A stretch of 64,000 nucleotides of DNA from NCBI RefSeq assembly GCF_000368825.1, contig NZ_KB849717.1, positions 1,091,601-1,155,600 on the forward strand, given 5' to 3'. Shown here one piece after another: positions 56,039-64,000 of the stretch. The notes beneath the pieces are model-generated. The model did no database searches and was not told where the DNA came from. It was given only the letters and a program-made list of their open reading frames with translations. Both the position numbers and the translations under genes were made by a program. Within the stretch, counting starts at the first letter, position 1. Every line of letters starts with the position of its first letter. Source of the stretch: Acinetobacter ursingii DSM 16037 = CIP 107286. Lineage in GTDB: Bacteria > Pseudomonadota > Gammaproteobacteria > Pseudomonadales > Moraxellaceae.

Positions 56039-58072
56039 ATGACATCGGCAAGCAATCATCCTACCCGTCGTGATTTACTAAAATGGTTCAGCGGAATTCC
56101 TTTTTTACCATTGGGGGCAATGGCAACTGCGGCAACATTAGCTGGCTGCAATGACAGTGATAATGACAGCTCTACAACACCAGTTAAACCTGCTAATTTT
56201 AAAAATGCAACGTTTACCCCAATGACAGCACCAACATTGGCTGATCCAGCAGCAATGGCAACCACGTCTGTCGGTTCAAAATTGAGTATCTCTTGGGATG
56301 ATGGCTCAAAAACAGACTATCAACTTGGATACAGTTCATTCTTTAAAACAGGTGAAAGCGTTCCTGCGTTAAATGGCGGTACGATCGTTGCTGGTGGTTA
56401 TTTTGATGTCAATGGTAACCCAATCAAAGATACGTCTGTTGCAGGTTCAGAGCGCCAATTTTTCTCTGACTGTCCAGATGGTTCATCTTTGATCCAAATT
56501 GAAGGGGCTTCTGTTGCAGGTGTAACCAATCCTGTGTTCCATGTGGTTCAATTTGAATACACGACTAAAAATTTGGCAGGAACCAGCATGTATGGTCAAC
56601 TGCCATCGCCTATCGCTATTTTGACGCTTGATCAAGATCAAAAAACAGGCCATTTAACGCTTAAAAAATATTTTAACGTGGATATGTCCAAAGTTCATGG
56701 CTTGTGGATTACCTGTGGTGCGAGTCTTTCTCCGTGGAATACCCACCTTTCTAGCGAAGAATATGAACCAGATGCATTTAAACAAGGGATTGGTGGCCCA
56801 AGTGCGGATGGTATTGGGACATACTATTTTGGCGATGCCTCAAAAGCAAATCCTTATAACTATGGGCATTTACCAGAAATTGTGGTGAATAAAGACGGTT
56901 CAGGTACAGCAAAAAAACATTTCTGTTTAGGCCGTATTTCACATGAATTGATTCAGGTGATGCCAGATAATCGTACTGCGATTATGGGCGATGACTATAC
57001 CAATGGCGGTTTCTTTATGTTCGTGGCAGATAAAGAAAAAGATTTATCTGCGGGAACACTCTATGTTGCCAAATATCTGGATGTATTAACCGAATCGACA
57101 ACAGCGCGTATTCAATGGATTAAACTAGGATCAACCAACAGTAAAACCATTGAAGATTTGGTCAACGTTCGTGGTATTAAACCTGAAAACATTATGGAAA
57201 GTTTAACCACTGATCCAAATGATGCAAGTTATACCCCGATTGTTCTTGCCAAGAAAAAACTTTGGGTCAAACTCAAAGCTGCCAACAACGGCTTTACGGA
57301 TGCAGAAATTCAACTTGCTGCCGCTTTTCTTGAAACACATCGTTATGCTGCACTCAAAGGCGCAAGTATGGCCTTTACTAAAATGGAAGGCACCACAGTC
57401 AACATCAAAGACAAAGTTGGCTATTCCGCACTGGCCAACATTCAAGACTCTATGGTGAAAGGAGCTTCTGGATGGGTTGAAAGCAATAACGTATCCTTTA
57501 GCAAAACCATCAAAGCGGGCGGTGTATTGGCGCATGATCTCGCATCTGGTCAAGTGGATAGTACTGGCGCAGTCATCAATAGTAGCTGGGCAGCAAAACA
57601 AAGCCATATGCTAATTATGGGTGTTGATACCAGCATGGATAATCTAGGCAATACAGCCGATCCAAACAAAATCGCAAGCCCAGATAACCTCAAATATTCA
57701 GAAACATTGCGTACGTTATTTATTGGTGAAGACAGTGGTAATCACCTCAATAACTTCTTATGGGCATATAATGTCGATACTACTCAGTTGATTCGATTAC
57801 TTTCAGCACCTGCTGGCGCAGAATCAACAGGTTTACATGCAGTTGATAACGTCAATGGCTGGACATATATCATGAGTAACTTCCAGCATGCGGGCGATGA
57901 ATGGGATCGTTTCTATAAAGTAGATAGCAAAACGGGTGTACGTACTGGTTTAAGTGAAAATGACCAAAAAGTGCTGACTGATGCCATCAATAAAAACTAT
58001 AACAATGGCTTTGCTGCATCAGTGGGTTACATTACCGCAGATCCAATCGCACCTTCTGTTGTTAAAAAATAA
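56039..58072 (+). CDS. PhoX-family alkaline phosphatase, Tat-exported
   Basis: The 677-residue protein starts with a twin-arginine signal (T-R-R-D-L-L-K at 9-15) and a following hydrophobic stretch ending in L-A-G-C, so it may be a lipid-anchored Tat substrate. The rest resembles the PhoX/DUF839 beta-propeller family of Ca/Fe phosphatases, with GRISHELIQVMPDNRTAIMGDD, MFVADKEKDLSAGTLYVAKY and DNLKYSETLRTLFIGEDSGNHLNNFLWAY. It would release phosphate from organic esters in the periplasm. It lies 195 bases after tatC, the machine it needs. Confidence 0.9.
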   Translation: MTSASNHPTRRDLLKWFSGIPFLPLGAMATAATLAGCNDSDNDSSTTPVKPANFKNATFTPMTAPTLADPAAMATTSVGSKLSISWDDGSKTDYQLGYSSFFKTGESVPALNGGTIVAGGYFDVNGNPIKDTSVAGSERQFFSDCPDGSSLIQIEGASVAGVTNPVFHVVQFEYTTKNLAGTSMYGQLPSPIAILTLDQDQKTGHLTLKKYFNVDMSKVHGLWITCGASLSPWNTHLSSEEYEPDAFKQGIGGPSADGIGTYYFGDASKANPYNYGHLPEIVVNKDGSGTAKKHFCLGRISHELIQVMPDNRTAIMGDDYTNGGFFMFVADKEKDLSAGTLYVAKYLDVLTESTTARIQWIKLGSTNSKTIEDLVNVRGIKPENIMESLTTDPNDASYTPIVLAKKKLWVKLKAANNGFTDAEIQLAAAFLETHRYAALKGASMAFTKMEGTTVNIKDKVGYSALANIQDSMVKGASGWVESNNVSFSKTIKAGGVLAHDLASGQVDSTGAVINSSWAAKQSHMLIMGVDTSMDNLGNTADPNKIASPDNLKYSETLRTLFIGEDSGNHLNNFLWAYNVDTTQLIRLLSAPAGAESTGLHAVDNVNGWTYIMSNFQHAGDEWDRFYKVDSKTGVRTGLSENDQKVLTDAINKNYNNGFAASVGYITADPIAPSVVKK

Positions 58073-58085
58073 TTTCAGTGATTTC

Positions 58086-58118
58086 AAACAAAGCTGACTT
58101 CGGTCAGCTTTGTTTGTT
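58086..58118. terminator. Bidirectional terminator shared by phoX and the NRDE gene
   Basis: AAACAAAGCTGAC (58086-58098) / GTCAGCTTTGTTT (58103-58115) with a UUCG-type loop. The right arm includes the stop codon (58104-58106) of the minus-strand gene. Confidence 0.85.
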
Positions 58119-58889
58119 TAAGGGAATATTCAAATCTATGATTTGATCTTTGAAATCACCCCATTGTGTTTTTTCTAGCCAATTCCATTGTTGATTTCTC
58201 ATGTTTAAAAAATTAGAACAACGTGTGCCGTATACAGGGCTTTGAATAAATGTAGATGATAAAAGTTGTTCCATTTCAGCGCTTATCCCAGTTGCGGGTA
58301 AAAGCTCTGAAATCACCTTTCGTTCATCCTCTAAAATATCCCACGCTGCATTTTCAATATCATCTTGATTCGCATTGTCTTGCAACATCGGTAAAAACTC
58401 TTGCGTAAACCGTTTACGCAGATGCGCTGTTTTTTCCCAATGCTCTGACATTAAACCATTAGAAACTACATACACACCTTTGGCTAATACTTGTGGGGCT
58501 TCCCCACGATTACTCATATAAACCGCCTGAGTTTGAACTCCCATAAATAAATTAAAACCTGCATATTGTTGCTGTTTTTGCTCAAGCTGTTGGGCAAAAC
58601 GAATCGGCGTTAAATCTGACAATAAGAAATCTTCAACCAATGCACCTCTCGATGTGTCATACGTTTTTTTATCCTGACCATCACGAAAATTTGTGACAAT
58701 CGCCCAACGCCCTGAAGCAGTCACGCCCATCCACGTGCCACCTGACTGTAAGTCCTGACCCGCTACAATCGGAAGATTTGACCATTGGTAAAGCTGTGTG
58801 GTGGGGCGTGCATAAAACTCATCCCGATTTGATAATAAGCAGATCGGTGTCTGTTCTAAAACTTGCCAAGCCAATGCGACAATACACAT
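58104..58889 (-). CDS. NRDE-family (TANGO2-like) protein
   Basis: The start at 58889 gives MCIVALAWQ, so Cys2 becomes N-terminal after Met removal, as in Ntn-hydrolase-like NRDE proteins; upstream in-frame ATG 58931 is less likely. The 261-residue protein has the family motif LLSNRDEFYARPT, GGTWMGVTASGRWAIVTNFRD and VSNGL. Human TANGO2 is the relative; bacterial function is poorly known, with haem handling proposed for some. It converges with phoX. Confidence 0.87.
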   Translation of the reverse strand: MCIVALAWQVLEQTPICLLSNRDEFYARPTTQLYQWSNLPIVAGQDLQSGGTWMGVTASGRWAIVTNFRDGQDKKTYDTSRGALVEDFLLSDLTPIRFAQQLEQKQQQYAGFNLFMGVQTQAVYMSNRGEAPQVLAKGVYVVSNGLMSEHWEKTAHLRKRFTQEFLPMLQDNANQDDIENAAWDILEDERKVISELLPATGISAEMEQLLSSTFIQSPVYGTRCSNFLNMRNQQWNWLEKTQWGDFKDQIIDLNIPLNKQS

Positions 58890-58983
58890 GATTTTTTTCT
58901 CGTCATCTTTTACACATTGAATGTACAACATTTTTCTTTTATTCCGTTAGAATCTCACGAAGATAAAAAATCAAGGAATAGGA

Positions 58984-59808
58984 ATGCTGACCTACCCGAA
59001 TATTGACCCTGTTGCACTGTCGCTCGGGCCATTAAAAGTCCATTGGTATGGGCTGATGTATCTCTTGGCTTTTTTATGCGCTTGGGGACTTGCTTCTTAT
59101 CGTGCTAAACAACGTGATGGTTGGACAGCCGACATGGTTTCCGACCTTGTGTTCTACGGAGCGCTTGGTGTGGTACTGGGTGGGCGTATTGGCTATGTCC
59201 TGTTTTATGAGTTTGACAAGTTCCTGGCGAACCCAATCTGGCTATTTCAGGTCTGGACGGGCGGCATGAGTTTTCACGGGGGGTTTATCGGAGTCATGCT
59301 GGCCATGATTCTCTGGTGCCGCAAATACCAAAAAACATGGTTTGAAACACTGGACTTTATTGCGCCCTGTGTTCCGACAGGCTTGATGTTCGGTCGTATT
59401 GGTAATTTTATCGGTGGAGAATTATATGGTCGTGCCGTTCAGGATCCGAATTATCCATTTGGCATGATTTTCCCAACAGATCCCTTGCATCTGGTTCGTC
59501 ATCCATCGCAAATTTATCAAGCCATCTGTGAAGGTCTGATTCTATTTTTAGTGCTGTGGTGGTTTAGCAGTAAACCGCGTCCACGCATGGCTGTTTCTGC
59601 GTTATTCCTGATTGGCTATGGCATCGCTCGTTTTAGCATGGAGTTCTTCCGTGAGCCCGATGCTGATCAAGGCTTCATTTTATTGGGGTGGATGACCAAA
59701 GGTCAGATTTTAACTGTCCCGATGATTTTGATTGGCCTCTGGATGCTTTGGTACGCTTATCAACGTAAAATTTATGATTGGGGCCCTTTAAAAAATCGTT
59801 CAAGCTGA
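58984..59808 (+). CDS. lgt: Prolipoprotein diacylglyceryl transferase Lgt
   Basis: Lgt attaches diacylglycerol to the lipobox cysteine of prolipoproteins, the first step of lipoprotein maturation. The 274-residue membrane protein has about seven helices, the WYGLMYLLAF start, the GGMSFHGGFIG block and the signature GRIGNFIGGELYGR. A GGAATAGG stretch precedes the ATG. It serves the many lipoproteins in this window. thyA and folA follow about 1.1 kb downstream, after two small membrane genes. Confidence 0.97.
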   Translation: MLTYPNIDPVALSLGPLKVHWYGLMYLLAFLCAWGLASYRAKQRDGWTADMVSDLVFYGALGVVLGGRIGYVLFYEFDKFLANPIWLFQVWTGGMSFHGGFIGVMLAMILWCRKYQKTWFETLDFIAPCVPTGLMFGRIGNFIGGELYGRAVQDPNYPFGMIFPTDPLHLVRHPSQIYQAICEGLILFLVLWWFSSKPRPRMAVSALFLIGYGIARFSMEFFREPDADQGFILLGWMTKGQILTVPMILIGLWMLWYAYQRKIYDWGPLKNRSS

Positions 59809-59826
59809 TTTTTAAAGACATCTTTA

Positions 59827-59857
59827 TTTTCGGTTTGGTTGCTCATCAAACCGAAAA
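59827..59857 (+). terminator. Hairpin after lgt
   Basis: TTTTCGGTTTG (59827-59837) pairs with CAAACCGAAAA (59847-59857), 11 perfect base pairs. The T tract that follows is interrupted, so strength is uncertain. Confidence 0.55.
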
Positions 59858-60080
59858 TTCAAAAAATTTTCATCAAGACAGCGAAACGATACAAAATTAT
59901 TTAAACAATTTTAAATCTAAGCCGATCACTCTTACTTATAAAATAATTTTAATTTTCAAATATATAGAATAAAAATATCATCAATCCCACCAATCAAAAC
60001 CCTCTCTTTTTATTGATTCGACCTTCCAGCGATAGATTTGTATGTTACATTTTCAGGGTTTCCATTCTGATCCAATCAAT

Positions 60081-60467
60081 ATGCTTGAATTCTGGTTTAG
60101 TTCTGATATTTCGCGTTCGAAAAAATTTTTGATTTTGATCATTACGCTACTGATTGCACTTGGCTTATATCGTTATCATCCATTGCCTTTAGACGTGATT
60201 TTAATGTTTGCTGGCACAGGCATCATTTTTTTAATCTGTCGCTATTTAAAACAACATTTTGCTCAAAACAATCCAACTGGCTTGCTTTATCGTTTATTGA
60301 CATGGATTCCAATCGCCCTGTTATTGACTCTGCTTTTTATGAAAACCATGAATAATTTGATGTGGTGGGGTATTCAGGGCATTGCTTTTATGGCACTTGC
60401 AGTCTTTGTCTTTTCTCCTCAGTTTTTACTTAAAGCGCCACCGATCCATTCATCGAAAGATCATTAA
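60081..60467 (+). CDS. Small membrane protein, paralogue 1
   Basis: The ATG at 60081 is preferred because it aligns with the paralogous start MLDFWYS of the next gene; the frame is open from an ATG at 60042. The 128-residue protein has about four hydrophobic helices (17-33, 41-58, 79-96, 101-119). I do not recognise a family. It shares the opening ML(E/D)FW(F/Y)S and overall helix layout with the gene starting one base after its stop codon, so the two arose by tandem duplication. Confidence 0.65.
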   Translation: MLEFWFSSDISRSKKFLILIITLLIALGLYRYHPLPLDVILMFAGTGIIFLICRYLKQHFAQNNPTGLLYRLLTWIPIALLLTLLFMKTMNNLMWWGIQGIAFMALAVFVFSPQFLLKAPPIHSSKDH

Positions 60468-60468
60468 C

Positions 60469-60834
60469 ATGCTAGATTTTTGGTATTCTGATCGTTGTAC
60501 CCGTGGTATCAAACTGGGGATTTGCATTGCCACATGTGTCATCATTTACCTCAGTTCAAACATTGAGAAATTACCAACTCTTTTTGTTGTCATGAGTCTG
60601 TTACTTGGAATGATCCATCATTTTTTACAGCAAAAAATAAGATGTCTTCCATCCGATAACCCCTATGCAGAAGGGTTTTCAATCATTGGTTTTGTACTTC
60701 CCATTATTGTGCTTATTACCCTCTTTTCTTTTTTGCCTCAGTCACATCAATGGATCTTAGCCATACAGGTCATCGGCTTAAGTGCTTTAAGTTTATTTAT
60801 TGTTTCGATTTATCAAAATCGCGCACCACGTTAA
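60469..60834 (+). CDS. Small membrane protein, paralogue 2
   Basis: The 121-residue protein begins MLDFWYSDRCTRG and has about four hydrophobic helices, like its upstream paralogue. The ATG at 60469 comes directly after the upstream stop codon (TAA at 60465-60467), so the pair is probably co-translated. No known domain. A role at the inner membrane is likely; nothing more can be said. Confidence 0.65.
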   Translation: MLDFWYSDRCTRGIKLGICIATCVIIYLSSNIEKLPTLFVVMSLLLGMIHHFLQQKIRCLPSDNPYAEGFSIIGFVLPIIVLITLFSFLPQSHQWILAIQVIGLSALSLFIVSIYQNRAPR

Positions 60835-60954
60835 AACGTGATGAGATCTGCTGTGCTGTTCATTCTGCGTAAAAGCAGTTAAGATTTAGCATCGATTTTT
60901 TAATATTTGATCGGTCAATGAACCGACCAATATCCATCCAGATTAGAGAGCATC

Positions 60955-61797
60955 ATGCGCGCGTATTTAGATCTTTTACAACATATCCTCGACAATGGCG
61001 GTGACAAAGGTGACCGTACAGGAACAGGAACACGTTCAGTATTTGGTCATCAAATGCGTTTTGATTTATCTAAAGGTTTCCCTTTACTCACCACCAAGAA
61101 AGTCCATTTCCGTTCCATTGTGATTGAACTCTTATGGTTTTTAAAAGGCGATACCAACGTCCAATATCTCAAAGACAATAAAGTCAGCATTTGGGATGAG
61201 TGGTCGACCGCTGAACAAACGGCTCGTTTCGGTCGCCCTGAAGGTGAGCTTGGTCCAGTGTATGGTCATCAATGGCGTAACTTTGGCGCAACTAAAAAAG
61301 CAGATGGTAGTTACAACTCTGATGGCTTTGATCAAATCAAATGGCTCATCAATGAAATTAAAACCAATCCAAATTCTCGTCGTCTGATTGTATCTGGTTG
61401 GAACCCCAATGAAGCGGGACAGGTTGCATTACCACCCTGCCATACTTTGTTCCAGTTTTTTGTTCAAGATGGCAAACTTTCCTGTCAGCTTTACCAACGT
61501 AGCGCCGATGTATTTTTAGGTGTGCCGTTTAACATTGCCAGTTATGCTTTGCTCACCCATATGATTGCGCAAGTTTGTGAATTAGGCGTTGGTGATTTTG
61601 TCTGGACAGGTGGTGATACTCATCTCTATGCCAATCATTTTGAACAAGCACAGTTGCAACTTACTCGTGAACCACTGGCGTTATGTCAATTAAGATTAAA
61701 TCCAGACATTCATGATCTTTTTGATTTTAAATTTGAAGATATCGAGATTGTAGATTATCAATCGCATCCTGCAATTAAAGCCCCTGTCGCAGTATAA
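60955..61797 (+). CDS. thyA: Thymidylate synthase ThyA
   Basis: ThyA methylates dUMP to dTMP with methylene-tetrahydrofolate. The protein (280 residues) has the catalytic C162 in [13 protein letters not shown], the dUMP-binding [18 protein letters not shown] block, the D-x-G-R-T-G-T-G start and the long insertion region of the E. coli-type (about 264-residue) enzyme. folA follows 17 bases downstream, the standard functional pair. Confidence 0.98.
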   Translation: MRAYLDLLQHILDNGGDKGDRTGTGTRSVFGHQMRFDLSKGFPLLTTKKVHFRSIVIELLWFLKGDTNVQYLKDNKVSIWDEWSTAEQTARFGRPEGELGPVYGHQWRNFGATKKADGSYNSDGFDQIKWLINEIKTNPNSRRLIVSGWNPNEAGQVALPPCHTLFQFFVQDGKLSCQLYQRSADVFLGVPFNIASYALLTHMIAQVCELGVGDFVWTGGDTHLYANHFEQAQLQLTREPLALCQLRLNPDIHDLFDFKFEDIEIVDYQSHPAIKAPVAV

Positions 61798-61814
61798 GGT
61801 TAAGGAATTTCACA

Positions 61815-62324
61815 ATGGCTTTTCAAGACCTAGAAGTGGTCCATGTGGTCGCTATGGATCAGCAACAATGCATTGGTAAAGGCAATGCTTTGCCGTGGCA
61901 TATCTCCGCTGACTTGAAACATTTTAAGGAAATTACACAAGGCGGTATCGTGATCATGGGTCGTAAAACCCTTGAATCGATGGGGCGCACCTTGCCCAAC
62001 CGTGTCAATTGGGTAATTACTCGTGATCCTAGTTGGCACTTTGATGGAACTAAAGTAGCTCATAGTATCGAAGCGGCTTTAATCGGTGCAGCACAAGATG
62101 CAAAACAATCCAATCAAACCGCGCTATTTATTATAGGTGGCGGTGAAATTTTTAGTCAGACTCTTGAGATTGCTGATCGTCTGGAACTTACTCATGTTGA
62201 ACTCGATGTACAGGGAGATGCGCATTACCCTGCCATTCCAGTCAGTTTTAACAAGATAGCCAGTGAACAACATACTGATGACAAAACTGGTATTGCTTTT
62301 GAATTCGCAACTTATCATAAATAG
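61815..62324 (+). CDS. folA: Dihydrofolate reductase FolA
   Basis: FolA regenerates tetrahydrofolate from the dihydrofolate that ThyA makes. The 169-residue protein has the IGKGNALPWHISADLKHFK substrate loop, the VIMGRKTLESMG NADPH motif and the FIIGGGEIFSQTL block. A TAAGGA site lies about 9 bases before the ATG. Chromosomal type, no sign of a resistance variant or transfer. Confidence 0.97.
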   Translation: MAFQDLEVVHVVAMDQQQCIGKGNALPWHISADLKHFKEITQGGIVIMGRKTLESMGRTLPNRVNWVITRDPSWHFDGTKVAHSIEAALIGAAQDAKQSNQTALFIIGGGEIFSQTLEIADRLELTHVELDVQGDAHYPAIPVSFNKIASEQHTDDKTGIAFEFATYHK

Positions 62325-62352
62325 TACATAACAATAGAATTAGCGCAAACTT

Positions 62353-63420
62353 ATGCAGCACATTGGAAAAAAAGAATTTTTAACTGCTCTAGGCAAAGGA
62401 CTGATTCTGGCAGCCTTTGGCTTGTTTATTATTTTTTCCAGTATATGGGTATGCATGGCTATCTGGATTCAACAACCCTTAGGCTGGCTTTTCAGTCGTG
62501 TGCTGATTGGCGTCTGGATCGTTTTTGCCTTAAGTATTTTAGGGATTTATGTCACTCAACATTTGATTAGCCGACGGGTCGATTTGGCGATTTATTTGGT
62601 GGCTTTTATTGCAGTACTGATCTGGTACTTTTCAATCCCAGCCTTACAAAATCGTGACTGGAATCCTGAAGTCGCTAAAATTTTATCCTATGAACGTACA
62701 GGGAATTTGGTCACCTTGCACAATATTCGCAACTTTGACTGGAAACCTGATGGAAGTTATACCGAACGCTGGGAAACCCGACATCTCAATCTGGATAAAA
62801 TTAGTGGGGTTAATATCGTAACTTCTTACTGGATGGGTCCACAAATTGCCCATACCTTGGTCAGTTTTAATTTTAGTGATCAAGCCCCTCTAGTTTTTTC
62901 TATTGAAATTCGTAAGGAAAAGAATGAGAACTTTTCAGCAGTCGGCGGTTTTTTTAGACAGTTTGAACTGAGTCTGGTTGCAGCGGATGAAAAAGATATT
63001 ATTTATACACGTAGTAATGTGCGTAAAGAGCAAGTCTATTTATTTCCAATCAAGATGACCAATACACAGGCTAAAGCGCTGTTTAATGAATATTTAAAAA
63101 CAGTCGATGAACTTCAAAAAGAAGCACGCTGGTATAATACGCTGACCAGTAATTGCACCACACTGGTGTTTGATATGGTGCAAGCCATCAATCCAAATGA
63201 ATTGCCGAAAGATTATCGTCTAATCGTGTCTGGTTATTTACCTAATTATCTTTATGATTTGAACGTGCTCAGTCATCGCTATACGGTACCTGAGTGGTAT
63301 CAAATGGCATATATCAATGCACGTTCAGCCGAGTACGAAACATTTAAATATAAAAGCAGTGCCAACTTTTCCGCGGCCATCCGTGAAGGCTTGCCACAGC
63401 CCAATCAACAGGCTCACTAA
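62353..63420 (+). CDS. DUF4105 (Lnb N-terminal-like) membrane protein
   Basis: The protein (355 residues) has three N-terminal hydrophobic segments (about 15-38, 45-67, 76-94), then a DUF4105/Lnb-N-like periplasmic part. Its conserved region includes NTLTSNCTTLVFDMVQAINPNELPKDYR, with a Cys that could be catalytic in an NlpC/P60-like fold, and SGYLPNYLYDLNVL. The enzymatic role is unknown. It follows folA by 28 bases. Confidence 0.8.
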   Translation: MQHIGKKEFLTALGKGLILAAFGLFIIFSSIWVCMAIWIQQPLGWLFSRVLIGVWIVFALSILGIYVTQHLISRRVDLAIYLVAFIAVLIWYFSIPALQNRDWNPEVAKILSYERTGNLVTLHNIRNFDWKPDGSYTERWETRHLNLDKISGVNIVTSYWMGPQIAHTLVSFNFSDQAPLVFSIEIRKEKNENFSAVGGFFRQFELSLVAADEKDIIYTRSNVRKEQVYLFPIKMTNTQAKALFNEYLKTVDELQKEARWYNTLTSNCTTLVFDMVQAINPNELPKDYRLIVSGYLPNYLYDLNVLSHRYTVPEWYQMAYINARSAEYETFKYKSSANFSAAIREGLPQPNQQAH

Positions 63421-63545
63421 ATTGTGAAGATAATGTGAGAGCACACTAAAAATTAACTACACAATTTCACGTTTTTTCACTGCGTTTTGAGTGTTTTTTT
63501 GCTCTTATATCTAGCAATTGCGTCCGTATATTAAGGGTTATTTTC

Positions 63546-64000
63546 ATGCTCAAGCATTGGATAATTTCAACTGGTCTTATTTCTTGCCTGACCATCACAG
63601 GTTGTGCCGCTACCACTTCAGCGCCCACTGCATCTGTAGCCAAAGTAACATCCAGCGCCTCATCTCAATCTTAGCAACCTACGCTGTTATATCAGCAACA
63701 CTGGGTCGCTACCGAAATTAATGGTTTTCAGGTGGAATCTTCTGAAAAAACGCCCCAAATCCAGTTTGATTCAAGCTCTAAACGTTTTAGCGGTTCAGAT
63801 GGCTGCAACCAGATTATGGGCAGTTTTAACACGACAGATGACCATTTAAGCTTTGGTCAAATCGCAAGTACCAAAATGATGTGTCCAGATGCAAATAGTC
63901 TTACCGCCACTCAATATCAACAAGCATTGGCAAAAGTTACGAGTTATCGTGCCAGTTCACAACTACTGGTCTTATTTGATCAAAATGGACAAACCCTCAT
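63546..64000 (+). pseudogene. META-domain lipoprotein gene with an in-frame TAG, cut by the window edge
   Basis: From ATG 63546 the frame encodes a lipoprotein signal with lipobox T-G-C20 and a Ser/Thr/Ala linker, then hits TAG at 63672-63674 after 42 codons. The same frame continues without further stops to 64000 and encodes a META domain: HWVATEINGFQVE, RFSGSDGCNQIMGSF, MMCPDAN and YQQALAKV. So one premature amber codon interrupts an otherwise intact HslJ-like gene. A CAG-to-TAG change, readthrough or a sequencing error are options. It continues past the window. Confidence 0.75.

Noticed and set aside
59778..59972. 64-residue frame overlapping the lgt end
   Set aside because: It runs through the lgt 3' end and a hairpin, has no ribosome site, and its composition follows AT-rich noncoding DNA.

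Overview
The window looks like chromosomal DNA of an Acinetobacter species (Moraxellaceae, Gammaproteobacteria). The grounds are low GC (roughly 40%), gene families and gene orders typical of that genus (cysM/rlmD/relA divergent from gacS, tig-clpP-clpX, metX-metW, the Pro-Arg-His-Pro tRNA cluster, trpA-accD-folC-SPOR), and many secreted proteins and lipoproteins. The species cannot be fixed from sequence reading alone. No prophage, insertion sequence, CRISPR array or resistance island was seen, so this is mostly core chromosome with short accessory patches.

Layout. 1-334: apparent stringent-type promoter firing off the left edge, probably for an rRNA operon. 335-2556: YfiR / diguanylate cyclase / OmpA-lipoprotein cluster (YfiBNR-like c-di-GMP control). 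2681-3187: four minus-strand tRNA genes with promoter and terminator. 3244-9074: nadA, argJ, a small secreted protein and secA, all minus. 9437-11876: 1-Cys peroxiredoxin, a metallo-beta-lactamase-fold hydrolase and a lipoprotein phosphatase. 11909-15943: trpA-accD-folC-SPOR operon with 4-base overlaps. 16389-20064: AraC regulator divergent from a metal-dependent hydrolase, then a DUF2804 gene broken by one in-frame stop and a DUF1543 gene; this patch separates trpA from trpFB (20138-22043). 22140-24891: cobalamin riboswitch, btuB and a corrinoid adenosyltransferase. 24931-27590: glycerophosphodiesterase, META lipoprotein, and an acyl desaturase behind a FabR/DesT-like palindrome. 27701-33238: cysM-exonuclease-rlmD-relA, divergent from gacS (33393-36188). 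36278-38776: crotonase, GarR-like dehydrogenase and Hyi-like isomerase. 38858-44441: rsfS, two secreted proteins, clpX, clpP, tig. 44742-47797: Fur-box-controlled TonB receptor with a PiuC-type hydroxylase. 47932-49938: leuA with a leucine-rich leader peptide and structured leader RNA. 50023-53065: metX-metW, a Sel1 protein and rdgB. 53372-58072: AEC permease, tatABC and a Tat-exported PhoX phosphatase. 58104-64000: NRDE protein, lgt, two paralogous small membrane proteins, thyA, folA, a DUF4105 protein and a META lipoprotein gene interrupted by an in-frame TAG.

Themes. Amino-acid biosynthesis is prominent (arg, trp, leu, met, cys), joined by NAD and one-carbon metabolism, protein export (secA, tatABC, lgt) and quality control (tig, clpXP). 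Regulation visible in the DNA includes a B12 riboswitch, a Fur box, a FabR/DesT-like operator, a leuA attenuator-like leader and stringent-type promoters.

No clearly new defence or mobile system was found. The most interesting items are the leuA leader, the two genes each split by a single in-frame stop, the tandem paralogous membrane genes, the desaturase operator with its coiled-coil tail, and two sets of unexplained intergenic repeats (10.1 kb and 53.1 kb).
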